Part shown: positions 1 to 5,722 of the stretch, piece after piece | Layout of the letters: each line of letters begins with the position of its first letter | Numbering within the stretch: position 1 is the stretch's first letter | Source of the DNA: an uncultured Actinomycetes bacterium | GTDB taxonomy: Bacteria; Actinomycetota; Actinomycetes; S36-B12 | Direction of reading: 5' to 3' | Assembly (NCBI GenBank): GCA_905181745.1 | Contig: CAJIYV010000060.1 | Location: 1 to 8,682, forward strand | Length of the DNA stretch: 8,682 nt | Position numbers and translations under genes: made by a program | Notes under the pieces: model-generated | Seen by the model: only the letters and a program-made list of their open reading frames with translations | Database searches by the model: none | What the model was told of the DNA's origin: nothing

Positions 1-1
1 C

Positions 2-757
2 GCGATCAATTCCATCGAGGCAGTCACTGGAGGTGACGTCACAACAGTGACTGTTCAGTATTCGGCTGTGCCATCGTGGATTGGCTTTTTAATTGATCCA
101 CAGACTTCGATGGACCAAAACTCAATTTTGATCAAAGCGGTCGTCGACCGTTGGAAGTCTCTCCCGTCAGATTCAAGACCAGAATTAATCCTCTTCGGTG
201 AGTCCCTGGGTTCGATGGGTACCCAGGGGGCTTGGCAAGTGGGAGATCAACCGGAAGATGTTACTCAGGACATCCAGAAAATTGTGTGGATCGGGCCGCC
301 AGCTGAGTCCACCTTGTGGAAGTCGTGGCAAGCCGAACGCACGAGCGGACCTGCGTGGGACCCCGTGGTGGGAGACGGTTCCATAGTGCAGGTAATTGTT
401 ACGCCAGAAACTAGTGGAACGGCGAATCCAAATCAAGGTACTCGCATCGTGTTTGCAGCTCACGCGAACGATCCCGTTGTTTATTGGAGCCCCTCATTGT
501 TGTTGAGTAAGCCAGACTGGGCCGACTCGCCCCTAGGACCGGGAGTCATGCCGCAATTCCGCTGGATCCCAATTGTGACTTTCCTCCAGGTAGGCCTAGA
601 TTTAGTGGCCGGTGGAGAGCCACCCGAAGTAGGCCACAATTACAGTGCCCAAATGGCCCCCGCCGTGGCTTTAGGTATCAATAATCCGGCTTGGACGGCC
701 GATGATTTGGAGCGTCTTTCTGCAGCATTGCCCGACTTGCGTTACGAGACGGGATAG
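2..757 (+). CDS. Alpha/beta-hydrolase, Abhydrolase_9-type membrane protein, C-terminal catalytic part (5' end cut by window)
   Basis: The reading frame is open to the left edge, so the gene starts outside the window; the GTG at 47 is internal, not a real start. What remains is the catalytic domain of the actinobacterial Abhydrolase_9 (formerly DUF2319) family, whose full-length members carry an N-terminal multi-helix membrane part. Visible landmarks are the nucleophile elbow GESLGS (Ser codon 203-205), WIGPP, AHANDPVVYWSP with the likely acid Asp (470-472), DWADSPLGPGV, FRWIPIVTFLQVGLDL, and GHNYS with the likely catalytic His (635-637). Together these make a complete Ser-Asp-His set in family order. 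The C-terminus (WTADDLERLSAALPDL) is also typical. The substrate is unknown; a lipid or envelope ester is a family-based guess. The family call is secure, the reaction is not. Confidence 0.88.
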   Translation, partial: AINSIEAVTGGDVTTVTVQYSAVPSWIGFLIDPQTSMDQNSILIKAVVDRWKSLPSDSRPELILFGESLGSMGTQGAWQVGDQPEDVTQDIQKIVWIGPPAESTLWKSWQAERTSGPAWDPVVGDGSIVQVIVTPETSGTANPNQGTRIVFAAHANDPVVYWSPSLLLSKPDWADSPLGPGVMPQFRWIPIVTFLQVGLDLVAGGEPPEVGHNYSAQMAPAVALGINNPAWTADDLERLSAALPDLRYETG

Positions 758-775
758 TGGCATTGGTCGCCACTA
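755..775 (+). terminator. Hairpin on the hydrolase stop codon, weak terminator candidate
   Basis: TAGTGGC (755-761) and GCCACTA (769-775) form a perfect 7-bp stem with a 7-base loop that starts within the stop codon. No T-run follows, so a canonical intrinsic terminator is not supported. It could still slow transcription or protect the 3' end. Confidence 0.3.
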
Positions 776-1132
776 GAAATGTGGGATCTATGCAGAGTTG
801 CTTCTGTCAAATGACCCTGCAGCCGCAGGACAAACACTGCTCGTGATTGCTAAAATGGGCTACCTTGCTAGCACGAAGACATCGCGTCAATTAGAGTAAA
901 TGATTGACGCAGCCGAACGACTAGGTCAACTACGAAACGTTCGAGACAATGTCGACGATGCTGAAAGTATTACATGCACCGCAGGTATTCCAAGACCAAA
1001 TACTAAACGCCACTGCAATACGCGTTACAGTTCAACTATAGGGTGGCGCACTCTCCATAGACCTTGTCCACAAACCGGGGGGACCTGAAGCCGTCATGCA
1101 AGGTAATGACTCCCAACAGATAGGGAATAGTT
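776..1132. other. Intergenic stretch with no supported gene
   Basis: I see no convincing gene here. A 62-codon frame at 900-1088 has no ribosome binding site and no recognisable family. A short dyad GTCAT (1093-1097) / ATGAC (1106-1110) with an 8-base spacer lies just upstream of the next gene and could be an operator, but 5-bp arms are weak evidence. A TANNNT box (TAGTTT, 1128-1133) could be a -10 element giving a very short leader before the ATG at 1154. Confidence 0.4.
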
Positions 1133-1153
1133 TTGCAAACAAATGAAAGCGCC

Positions 1154-1819
1154 ATGCTTCAAGTTCTTAGCGAGGTTCTGCCATTAGCCGTGGGGGTAAG
1201 TGCAAGTGCCGCAGCCGTTATTGCATTAGTACTCATTCTTCAAGGAGACCGAGCCACATCGTCCGGATCCACGTTTACCCTCGGTTGGCTGGCAGGTGTT
1301 GGTGCAGTCTGTGCCACCGGCATAGGTCTCGGCATCGCAGTTGCCTCGGACCCGGTCCCGTGGACGCAATGGTTGCGTGTGATTCTGGGTTTCGGCCTTC
1401 TCTTCCAGGCAGGTCGAACATGGCAGACTCGAACTCCAGCCGATCAAAATGCCGCCCAGCCGAAATGGATGGCAGGTCTTCAGCAGGCGTCACCTCGCTA
1501 CTCAGGCTTTTTGGGTTTTGCGTTGGGAAGCATTAATCCAAAGAATTTGATGCTCACACTAGGTGCAGCAGCCGCAATCGGGAACAACGGACTGGCACCG
1601 GCTGAGATCTGGATCGTGTCACTGGCGTATGTCTTTGTTGCGAGCCTGTGTGTAGCCATTCCCATGACCATCTACTTGCTTATGCGGTCGAAAGCTGAGC
1701 ACATCCTGGGTTCATTGGGATCATGGATGGGCGTTAATTCTGCAGGGATCACGATCACTGTACTGCTGATTTTTGGTATCAAGTTGACTCTTGGGGGAAT
1801 AGCTGGCCTGATCGGCTAA
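1154..1819 (+). CDS. GAP-family (Sap / SfLAP-like) integral membrane protein
   Basis: The protein is very hydrophobic, with about six membrane helices. It shows the hallmarks of the GAP family (Pfam SfLAP, named after the mycobacterial sulfolipid-addressing protein), which shares the LysE-like fold. An N-terminal LSEVLPLAVGV helix follows the start, then a central loop after QAGRTWQTR, then the signature LGSINPKNLMLTLGAAAAIG, and finally a C-terminal helix after LGSWMGVNSAGIT. Such proteins are implicated in exporting or placing glycolipids or small molecules, but the cargo here is unknown. Start choice: the ATG at 1154 puts the usual N-terminal helix at once after the start. A TTG at 1133 in frame adds seven residues and has an AGGGA sequence in front, so it remains possible. 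It appears to be a single transcription unit. Confidence 0.8.
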   Translation: MLQVLSEVLPLAVGVSASAAAVIALVLILQGDRATSSGSTFTLGWLAGVGAVCATGIGLGIAVASDPVPWTQWLRVILGFGLLFQAGRTWQTRTPADQNAAQPKWMAGLQQASPRYSGFLGFALGSINPKNLMLTLGAAAAIGNNGLAPAEIWIVSLAYVFVASLCVAIPMTIYLLMRSKAEHILGSLGSWMGVNSAGITITVLLIFGIKLTLGGIAGLIG

Positions 1820-1863
1820 CAGTTATAATTATGCGAGTACGGCATGCGCAGAGCTTTTCTCAT

Positions 1864-1896
1864 CACCTCTCTGCCAGGTGTGACGGTAGCGGTCAC
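1864..1896. other. Two adjacent short hairpins downstream of the GAP gene
   Basis: CACCT (1864-1868) pairs with AGGTG (1876-1880), and GTGAC (1880-1884) pairs with GTCAC (1892-1896). The two share base 1880, so they are alternative or stacked rather than independent. They follow the GAP stop codon by about 45 bases and lack a T-run. They could be a 3' stabilising structure or an operator for the next gene. Confidence 0.25.
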
Positions 1897-1922
1897 GGTA
1901 TGACGAATCTCGCATGACACAA

Positions 1923-1945
1923 ATCAAGCCATTTTGTCGCTTGAT
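1923..1945. other. 7-bp inverted repeat upstream of the DUF6325 gene
   Basis: ATCAAGC (1923-1929) and GCTTGAT (1939-1945) form a perfect dyad with a 9-base spacer, about 140 bases before the DUF6325 start. The symmetry and distance suit a regulatory site or a weak terminator, and no T-run follows on the plus strand. The function is not established. Confidence 0.3.
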
Positions 1946-2021
1946 CAGGCGGGATGCAGTTGGCTATCGTCGGTCTTAATTGAAATGCGGAATTAACAAC
2001 GGTGGGGACGCAGACCTGAAA

Positions 2022-2048
2022 GTGACGGAGGCGCTCACGTTGTAATGT
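2022..2048 (+). promoter_or_regulatory. Possible promoter of the DUF6325-permease-SHOCT unit
   Basis: TAATGT (2043-2048) is a reasonable -10 hexamer (TANNNT). GTGACG (2022-2027) is a partial -35 match at a short 15-base spacing. Transcription would begin near 2055, leaving a leader of about 30 bases that contains the purine-rich ribosome binding site at 2071-2082. The match is weak and this is a suggestion only. Confidence 0.25.
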
Positions 2049-2084
2049 TACGACGGTTTTCACTGATGATGGGAGAAGAGGATT

Positions 2085-2468
2085 ATGTCAAACGGTCCGA
2101 TTGAGGTACTTGTTCTAGGTTTCCCAGGAAATGAATTTTCAGGCGAGATTCTTCCGGAATTGGCGCGACTGGTGGCCGGGGGTCAAATCGCGATTCTAGA
2201 CTTAAAATTTGTGGCAAAAGCGCTGGACGGCCAAGTTGTCACATTAGAGGCGGTGGACGCTGGCAATGAGGAATGGGCGGAACTAATTGTTAGTGATAGC
2301 GCCGACTACGTAGAAGACGAAGACTTCCAAGACGTAGCTGACATGCTTGACCCTGGCAACTCGGCAGCCATCTTGGTCTTCGAACACCTGTGGGCTAAAT
2401 CCCTCACGTCGGCACTGATAGGAGCAGGGGGCGTGTTGCTATTCAACGCCCGAATCCCCGCGGAATAA
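2085..2468 (+). CDS. DUF6325 family protein
   Basis: This is a 127-residue soluble acidic protein with the DUF6325 pattern. It opens with GPIEVLVLGFPGNEFSGEILPEL and continues with LVAGGQIAILDLKFVAK, a D/E-rich middle (VEDEDFQDVADMLDPG), then SAAILVFEHLWAKSLTSAL and a final LLFNARIPAE. The motifs GFPGN, ILDL and VFEHLWA are the ones I recognise. It ends soon after the RIP motif, slightly earlier than members I recall. No biochemical role is known to me. A strong purine-rich ribosome binding site (GGGAGAAGAGGA, 2071-2082) fixes the ATG. It is 30 bases ahead of the permease gene and probably co-transcribed with it. By family habit the natural partner is a SHOCT protein, which appears here one gene later. 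Confidence 0.85.
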   Translation: MSNGPIEVLVLGFPGNEFSGEILPELARLVAGGQIAILDLKFVAKALDGQVVTLEAVDAGNEEWAELIVSDSADYVEDEDFQDVADMLDPGNSAAILVFEHLWAKSLTSALIGAGGVLLFNARIPAE

Positions 2469-2498
2469 AGACTTAGGCTTAGTGAAAGGCGTGGAGCC

Positions 2499-4160
2499 GT
2501 GCTGCTCGCAAGTGTGCTGATCATTGGGTGTCTTGTCGCACTAGCAAGTGGAAAATTCCCTCCGGTGCTTGTTTTTGCTACCACGCTCTCGGCGGCGGGG
2601 CTTTTGGGCATTGCGCCAAGTAGTGAACTGCTGAGCGGTCTTTCGAGTCCGGCTGTGGTCACTGTGGCCGCGATGTTGATTATCGCCGCTGGGGTGGTAC
2701 ATACAGGCATTGTCTCGCGCGCTGGGCGCAGGATCCTTGGAGATGCCTCAACTTTGCGAGGTGCGCTGACTCGGCTCCTGTACCCGATTGGATTTGCATC
2801 GTCCTTCATGAATAATACGCCTATTATTGCGATGACTATTCCTGCCGCACAAGAATTTGAGCAAACCAGCGGGATCGCAGCTCGCCGCCTCCTGATGCCT
2901 GTTGCCTTTGCCGCGGCGATGGGTGGCGCAACAACACTGGTTGGCACAAGTTCCAATTTGCTTATTGCTTCTTTAGCTGGTGCTGAAGGCATCGAGCTTG
3001 GTTTCTTTGCCTTCACTCCAGTAGCTTTACCCACCTTTTTTGTCGGAGTGGGACTTTTGATCCTTATTGTTCGCAAAGTTCTCCGCAGAGAGGAAATGAC
3101 TTCCGACAACACCAGACGTTGGAGGGTCGAACTCCACGTAGGTGCTGGAGCACTCCTTCAGGGAAATACCTTGGCGGAAGGTGGGCTACTTTCAGCCCGC
3201 GACTACGAAGCCACTTCGGTTGTGAGAGGAACAGAGACAGTCGCACAGACGAATCCCCTCGATGCTGGTGATGTGATCACGTATGAAGCTAATGCAAATG
3301 GAGTCCGTCAGCTGTGGGCTAACCCTCGATTTGGGCAGAAGAATCAGCGGCTTTACCAGGTAACTTTGGGTACTGGGGCCTCTGGAAATCTTGGCCAACT
3401 AGGCCACCACGACAACTTAAATATTCTTGCGGCACTTGACTCGATGGGTGAGCTCAGTGCTGCGACGGCTCGTCCGGGCGAGGTTTTATACGTCACCAGC
3501 TCATCGGTCCAAGCGTTAGAAAGTGTAGAAGACATCGCTATGGTCACAGACGTAGGTGATCGAGCTCCGCAGGTCGCCAAGACAAGATTGGCTCTCGGAA
3601 TCTTGGCTGCCGTTATTGCGACATTGGCGTGGGGGAAGTTTCCGACCGAATGGGTTGCCGCGACTGGCGCATTAGCGATAATCTTTTGCAGGATAATCTC
3701 GGCCCGCGCCGCATTCCGGGCTCTGAATTGGAATCTCTTGGGAGTCTTGGCTGGATCAGTGGGATTGGGGTCCATCGTTGTGAGCAGTGGCATTGCGGAG
3801 GCCATCGCAGATTGGGTTGTGGCCACTACCGGGTCATCTTCCGTGACGCTTGTCCTCATCGTCGGCGTAGTCTCACTCCTGCTGGCTGTGTTCGTGACAA
3901 CAGCTGCTGCAGTGAGCATTGTGGTACCAATCATCGTGTACGTAAGCAACAGCCTCGCTGTATCACCAGGGCCGCTGCTTGCATTGCTTGCTGTCAGTGC
4001 ATGTTTGTCATTTGTCAATCCCTACTCCAATCAAAGCTTTATGATGGTGATGGGAGCGGGGAATTACGATTTTCGCGACTACGTGCGCCTCGGTGCTCCG
4101 GTCGCTGGATTAACCTTGATCACGGCCAGCCTTGCATGTCTTTTCTGGTTAGCATACTAA
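2499..4160 (+). CDS. SLC13-type (DASS / CitMHS-like) anion permease with TrkA_C-like insert
   Basis: This 553-residue membrane transporter belongs to the ion-transporter group that includes bacterial SLC13/DASS proteins. The two halves are inverted-repeat related. The first half (about 1-195) has helices, the motif SSFMNNTPI (101-109) and GGATTLVGTSSN (142-153). The second half (about 361-553) has VTTAAAVSIVVPI (about 466-478) and SFVNPYSNQSFMMVMGAGNYDFRDY, with the typical NP..NQ..MV.G pattern. Between them, residues 200-350 form a soluble segment resembling two TrkA_C/RCK_C domains, as in many bacterial members annotated as SLC13 permease. Likely substrates are small anions such as sulfate or carboxylates, probably with Na+; none can be read from sequence. 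GTG start, with AAAGG (2485-2489) and GGAG (2493-2496) in front. It overlaps neither neighbour and lies inside a tight three-gene unit. Confidence 0.87.
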   Translation: MLLASVLIIGCLVALASGKFPPVLVFATTLSAAGLLGIAPSSELLSGLSSPAVVTVAAMLIIAAGVVHTGIVSRAGRRILGDASTLRGALTRLLYPIGFASSFMNNTPIIAMTIPAAQEFEQTSGIAARRLLMPVAFAAAMGGATTLVGTSSNLLIASLAGAEGIELGFFAFTPVALPTFFVGVGLLILIVRKVLRREEMTSDNTRRWRVELHVGAGALLQGNTLAEGGLLSARDYEATSVVRGTETVAQTNPLDAGDVITYEANANGVRQLWANPRFGQKNQRLYQVTLGTGASGNLGQLGHHDNLNILAALDSMGELSAATARPGEVLYVTSSSVQALESVEDIAMVTDVGDRAPQVAKTRLALGILAAVIATLAWGKFPTEWVAATGALAIIFCRIISARAAFRALNWNLLGVLAGSVGLGSIVVSSGIAEAIADWVVATTGSSSVTLVLIVGVVSLLLAVFVTTAAAVSIVVPIIVYVSNSLAVSPGPLLALLAVSACLSFVNPYSNQSFMMVMGAGNYDFRDYVRLGAPVAGLTLITASLACLFWLAY

Positions 4161-4168
4161 AAAACAAC

Positions 4169-4175
4169 GAAGGGA
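4169..4175 (+). promoter_or_regulatory. Ribosome binding site of the SHOCT gene
   Basis: GAAGGGA lies 7 bases before the ATG at 4183 and directly after the permease stop. It supports translation of the SHOCT protein from the same messenger as the permease. Confidence 0.6.
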
Positions 4176-4182
4176 AATCAAT

Positions 4183-4413
4183 ATGGGAATCATGAGAAAA
4201 GCCGCAACAGCAGCTGCTGTGAGTGGCGCAGCAACTCGCGCGCACAACCGTAACTCCAAACCAACTGCACCCGCACCAACTGCACCTGCACCCGCAGCAC
4301 CCGCACCCGCAGCTTCCGGCCCAACGCTGGAAGACCTAGCAGCGATGCACGCTTCTGGTGTGCTCACTGACGAAGAATTCACCGCAGCGAAAAAGAAGGC
4401 TTTGGGTCTCTAG
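4183..4413 (+). CDS. Small SHOCT-domain protein with Pro/Ala linker
   Basis: This 76-residue protein has three parts. A short basic, Ala-rich N-terminus (MGIMRKAATAAAVSGAATRA, 1-20) is like that of actinobacterial SHOCT proteins and may contact membrane or RNA. A Pro/Ala linker follows (about 27-45). The C-terminal SHOCT helix pair occupies about 49-75 (LEDLAAMHASGVLTDEEFTA, then AKKKALGL), with the family pattern L..L...G.LT..EF...K...L. SHOCT is a short oligomerisation or targeting module found on many unrelated proteins. The gene starts 22 bases after the permease with a good ribosome binding site, so it is probably the last gene of that unit. It may help cluster or tune the permease or the DUF6325 protein; that role is inference. 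Confidence 0.85.
   Translation: MGIMRKAATAAAVSGAATRAHNRNSKPTAPAPTAPAPAAPAPAASGPTLEDLAAMHASGVLTDEEFTAAKKKALGL
4261..4312 (+). repeat. Imperfect tandem GCACC(C/T)GCA-like repeats coding a Pro/Ala linker
   Basis: Repeated CCAACTGCACC and CCCGCA(GCA) units translate to PTAPAPTAPAPAAPAPAA within the SHOCT gene. The repeat is coding and in frame. Such tracts expand and contract easily, so linker length is likely to vary between relatives. Confidence 0.55.
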
Positions 4414-4456
4414 TTTAACTTCCCCGATAGGCTCACTTTCCTCGCACTGACAAGTT
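4414..4456. other. Spacer after the SHOCT stop
   Basis: This short spacer has no clear intrinsic terminator. TCACT (4433-4437) is complementary to AGTGA (4459-4463), which also begins the outer stem of the structured element that follows, so two mutually exclusive pairings are possible. Confidence 0.3.
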
Positions 4457-4568
4457 GGAGTGAATGCCTGTACGCTGCGAAGCGTGTACGGCTGCATCAG
4501 GAAATACAGTCGCTGTCCCGGTAGTTAGCCACCAGCTCGGTTGGCGCTACCGGGACGCAATCCACTCC
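4457..4568 (+). ncRNA. Candidate structured RNA element: closing stem with two internal hairpins
   Basis: By hand this 112-base stretch folds into a closed multibranch shape. The outer stem pairs GGAGTG (4457-4462) with CACTCC (4563-4568) and continues imperfectly through TGC (4465-4467) with GCA (4557-4559). Hairpin A is GTAC-GCT (4470-4476), a GCGA tetraloop of the GNRA type, then AGC-gt-GTAC (4481-4489). Hairpin B is a perfect 10-bp stem, GTCCCGGTAG (4515-4524) with CTACCGGGAC (4547-4556), capped by GCC-ACC (4528-4533) pairing with GGT-t-GGC (4539-4545). Hairpin B abuts the outer stem with no gap, favouring coaxial stacking. No T-run follows. It lies 43 bases downstream of the SHOCT gene, so it could be a 3' UTR structure, a small RNA or a DNA cruciform. 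I do not recognise a known family. Plus strand is assumed because the upstream operon reads that way. Confidence 0.35.
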
Positions 4569-4575
4569 TGCCTTT

Positions 4576-4676
4576 ACCAAAATGACGGTCCAAGCTCAGT
4601 CACGGTGATTAATATGTGCAAAAAGAGAAAAGTTTTCCGTCCAGACCAAAGTTTAAGATACGCGGGCAATTTTGGT
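4576..4676. repeat. Second inverted-repeat element with nested stem
   Basis: ACCAAAAT (4576-4583) and ATTTTGGT (4669-4676) form a perfect 8-bp inverted repeat. Immediately inside the left arm, GACGG (4584-4588) pairs with CCGTC (4637-4641), so the left strand ACCAAAATGACGG is fully paired while the right side carries a bulge of about 27 bases. It begins only 8 bases after the previous structured element, so the two may belong to one larger unit. It has no coding potential that I trust. Confidence 0.3.
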
Positions 4677-4710
4677 GCTTAAGTCATGCACGCCCTAGTT
4701 CTTGGCGTCT

Positions 4711-4755
4711 GCTGAGTCGTCTTCAACGTCTCAGCTAGCGTGTCTCAGCTTATTT
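4711..4755 (+). terminator. Hairpin plus T-rich tail, possible terminator
   Basis: GCTGAG (4711-4716) can pair with CTCAGC (4730-4735), with two further C-G pairs beyond a T-T mismatch. A second copy of GTCTCAGCT (4728-4736, then 4742-4750) gives an alternative partner that leads straight into TTATTTT. This would be a suitable end point for plus-strand transcripts crossing the structured region. The stem is short and the tail imperfect. Confidence 0.3.
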
Positions 4756-5062
4756 TGATAAAGACTCGAGGTAGCTTGTCCACGGTTCTCATGCCCGCTG
4801 CCTGAGGAGTGGGTGGTTCTGAGGCTGCTCACACTTATGTGTGTGCAGGGTATTGGAGCACCTTCTGACATCGCCTCCTTTTTATCTAGTGTGTTAGCTT
4901 CCACCTTTATGGGGTGTGCGATGGATCCGATGGCTTTGCTTAAGAGAGTGTGAGTAGAGTTCGGCGCAATCTGGAACCAAGACAGATCTGGCACGCGTCC
5001 TGCGGGGCGGGGCTCGGATATTACCTGTAATAGGCAAGATCCAGCACCGCTCAACCCCCACT
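4756..5062. other. Gene-free stretch downstream of tetR, with palindromes only
   Basis: I find no credible gene. The one long minus-strand frame here has no family resemblance and a Ser/His/Thr-rich composition typical of a chance frame. Two symmetrical sites stand out: GCTCACAC-TTAT-GTGTGTGC (4827-4846, one mismatch in 8-bp arms), and the palindrome at 5019-5032 listed separately. Confidence 0.4.
5019..5032. promoter_or_regulatory. 14-bp palindrome TATTACCTGTAATA, operator-like
   Basis: TATTAC and GTAATA are perfect 6-bp arms around a 2-base centre, the size and AT-rich make-up usual for a homodimeric regulator site. It lies about 30 bases past the tetR stop codon, not in front of a gene, so it may instead act as a small hairpin at the end of the tetR message. 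I saw no second copy in the window. Confidence 0.3.
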
Positions 5063-5629
5063 TCACAGACGGACTTCTGAGTCCTGTGCAATATCCAAGG
5101 CGCTACACCACATCTTGTACATGATGCCAAACGTCGTCTCGAACATTGCTTCACTGACGAGTGGCCGCCCTGGCGCAAAGTCGTAATACATGATCCGCTC
5201 CCCTGCGGCATTCAAAGCATGCGCCACGGTCATGGGCGCTTCTACCCACGGGAACGACTCTGCGAGCCTCTTACCGACCAAAGCGTCCCACGCCTCCATC
5301 ATGTCCCTATATTTCTTTGAGGTCGCTTGGCCAAGCTCAGCATCGGCAGCGGCGCGCATAAGGGGACCATGCTTCAGAAACGCCGAGTAGACGCCCTCCA
5401 AGTGCGGCTTAACCCGAAGAATCGTACCTTCCAACCACGGCTGGCCAGCCATTACCATTTCGGTAACGACTCCGTCGAAAAGCCTGCCCACTGCGTCGTC
5501 GATGTTGTCGAACTCACGGTAAAACGTGGATCGTGAAATTCCTGCGGCGCGGCAGATGCGCCCAACCGTGAGGTCCTCTAATCGCACCTCCAGCAAAAGA
5601 TCCTCCAAGACCTCTAATGATGTCACCAC
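5063..5629 (-). CDS. TetR/AcrR-family transcriptional regulator
   Basis: This is a 188-residue protein with a TetR-type helix-turn-helix near the N-terminus. The first helix is about residues 4-16 (SLEVLEDLLLEVR), followed by the recognition unit LTVGRICRAAGISRSTFYREF (20-40), a close match to the family consensus. The remaining 145 residues are all-helical, as expected for the dimerisation and ligand domain; they are too divergent to name a ligand. The N-terminus is a few residues shorter than usual. Two tandem GTG codons (5629-5627 and 5626-5624) can start it and no other start exists before the upstream stop. The second GTG has a TANNNT box at exactly -12 to -7, so a leaderless start at 5626 is likely. 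The gene is divergent from the nucleoside hydrolase, so it may repress itself and that gene. Confidence 0.88.
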   Translation of the reverse strand: MVTSLEVLEDLLLEVRLEDLTVGRICRAAGISRSTFYREFDNIDDAVGRLFDGVVTEMVMAGQPWLEGTILRVKPHLEGVYSAFLKHGPLMRAAADAELGQATSKKYRDMMEAWDALVGKRLAESFPWVEAPMTVAHALNAAGERIMYYDFAPGRPLVSEAMFETTFGIMYKMWCSALDIAQDSEVRL

Positions 5630-5632
5630 TGA

Positions 5633-5638
5633 AGTGTA
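5633..5638 (-). promoter_or_regulatory. -10 box (TACACT) of tetR, leaderless spacing
   Basis: On the minus strand TACACT is followed by six bases and then the GTG at 5626-5624, the same TANNNT-N6-start geometry seen at three other genes here. Transcription would begin at or next to the start codon. GGATTCCTCT lies directly upstream, in the space between -35 and -10. Confidence 0.5.
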
Positions 5639-5722
5639 GGAGAGGAATCCAACAACTGAGGTTCACCCCTAAAAGTAGACACCTGTCGCTCAAGGTTTAG
5701 CCCTTACCGAAAGGATGTTGTT

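Noticed and set aside
900..1088. 62-codon plus-strand frame
   Set aside because: It has no start signal, no family and an Arg/Thr/Cys-rich translation typical of a chance frame.
2306..3112. 268-codon open frame on the minus strand
   Set aside because: It lies across DUF6325 and the N-terminal half of the permease, both of which have clear family motifs. Its translation is Ala/Ser/Thr/Pro-rich without a recognisable domain, as expected for an antisense shadow.
3353..4018. 221-codon open frame on the minus strand
   Set aside because: It is antisense to the second half of the permease. The Thr/Ala-rich translation has no family motif.
4457..4570. tRNA or tRNA-Sec, suggested by the GGAGTGA...CACTCC outer stem
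   Set aside because: There is no T-arm consensus (GGTTCRANTCC), no D-arm and no anticodon arm of standard size. The 10-bp internal hairpin does not fit a tRNA.
4515..4575. c-di-GMP (GEMM-I) riboswitch, suggested by GGTAG and GGGACGCAA
   Set aside because: The order and spacing of conserved blocks do not match the GEMM-I consensus, and no gene starts downstream on the same strand.
4464..4682. 72-codon plus-strand frame over the structured region
   Set aside because: It has no ribosome binding site or leaderless box, and the base pairing across the same bases explains the sequence better than coding does.
4731..5066. 111-codon minus-strand frame downstream of tetR
   Set aside because: It overlaps the tetR 3' end by a few bases, and its composition is Ser/His/Thr-rich without any domain. 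An internal AAGGAGG before an ATG near 4868 is too close to that ATG (2 bases) to act as a normal ribosome binding site.
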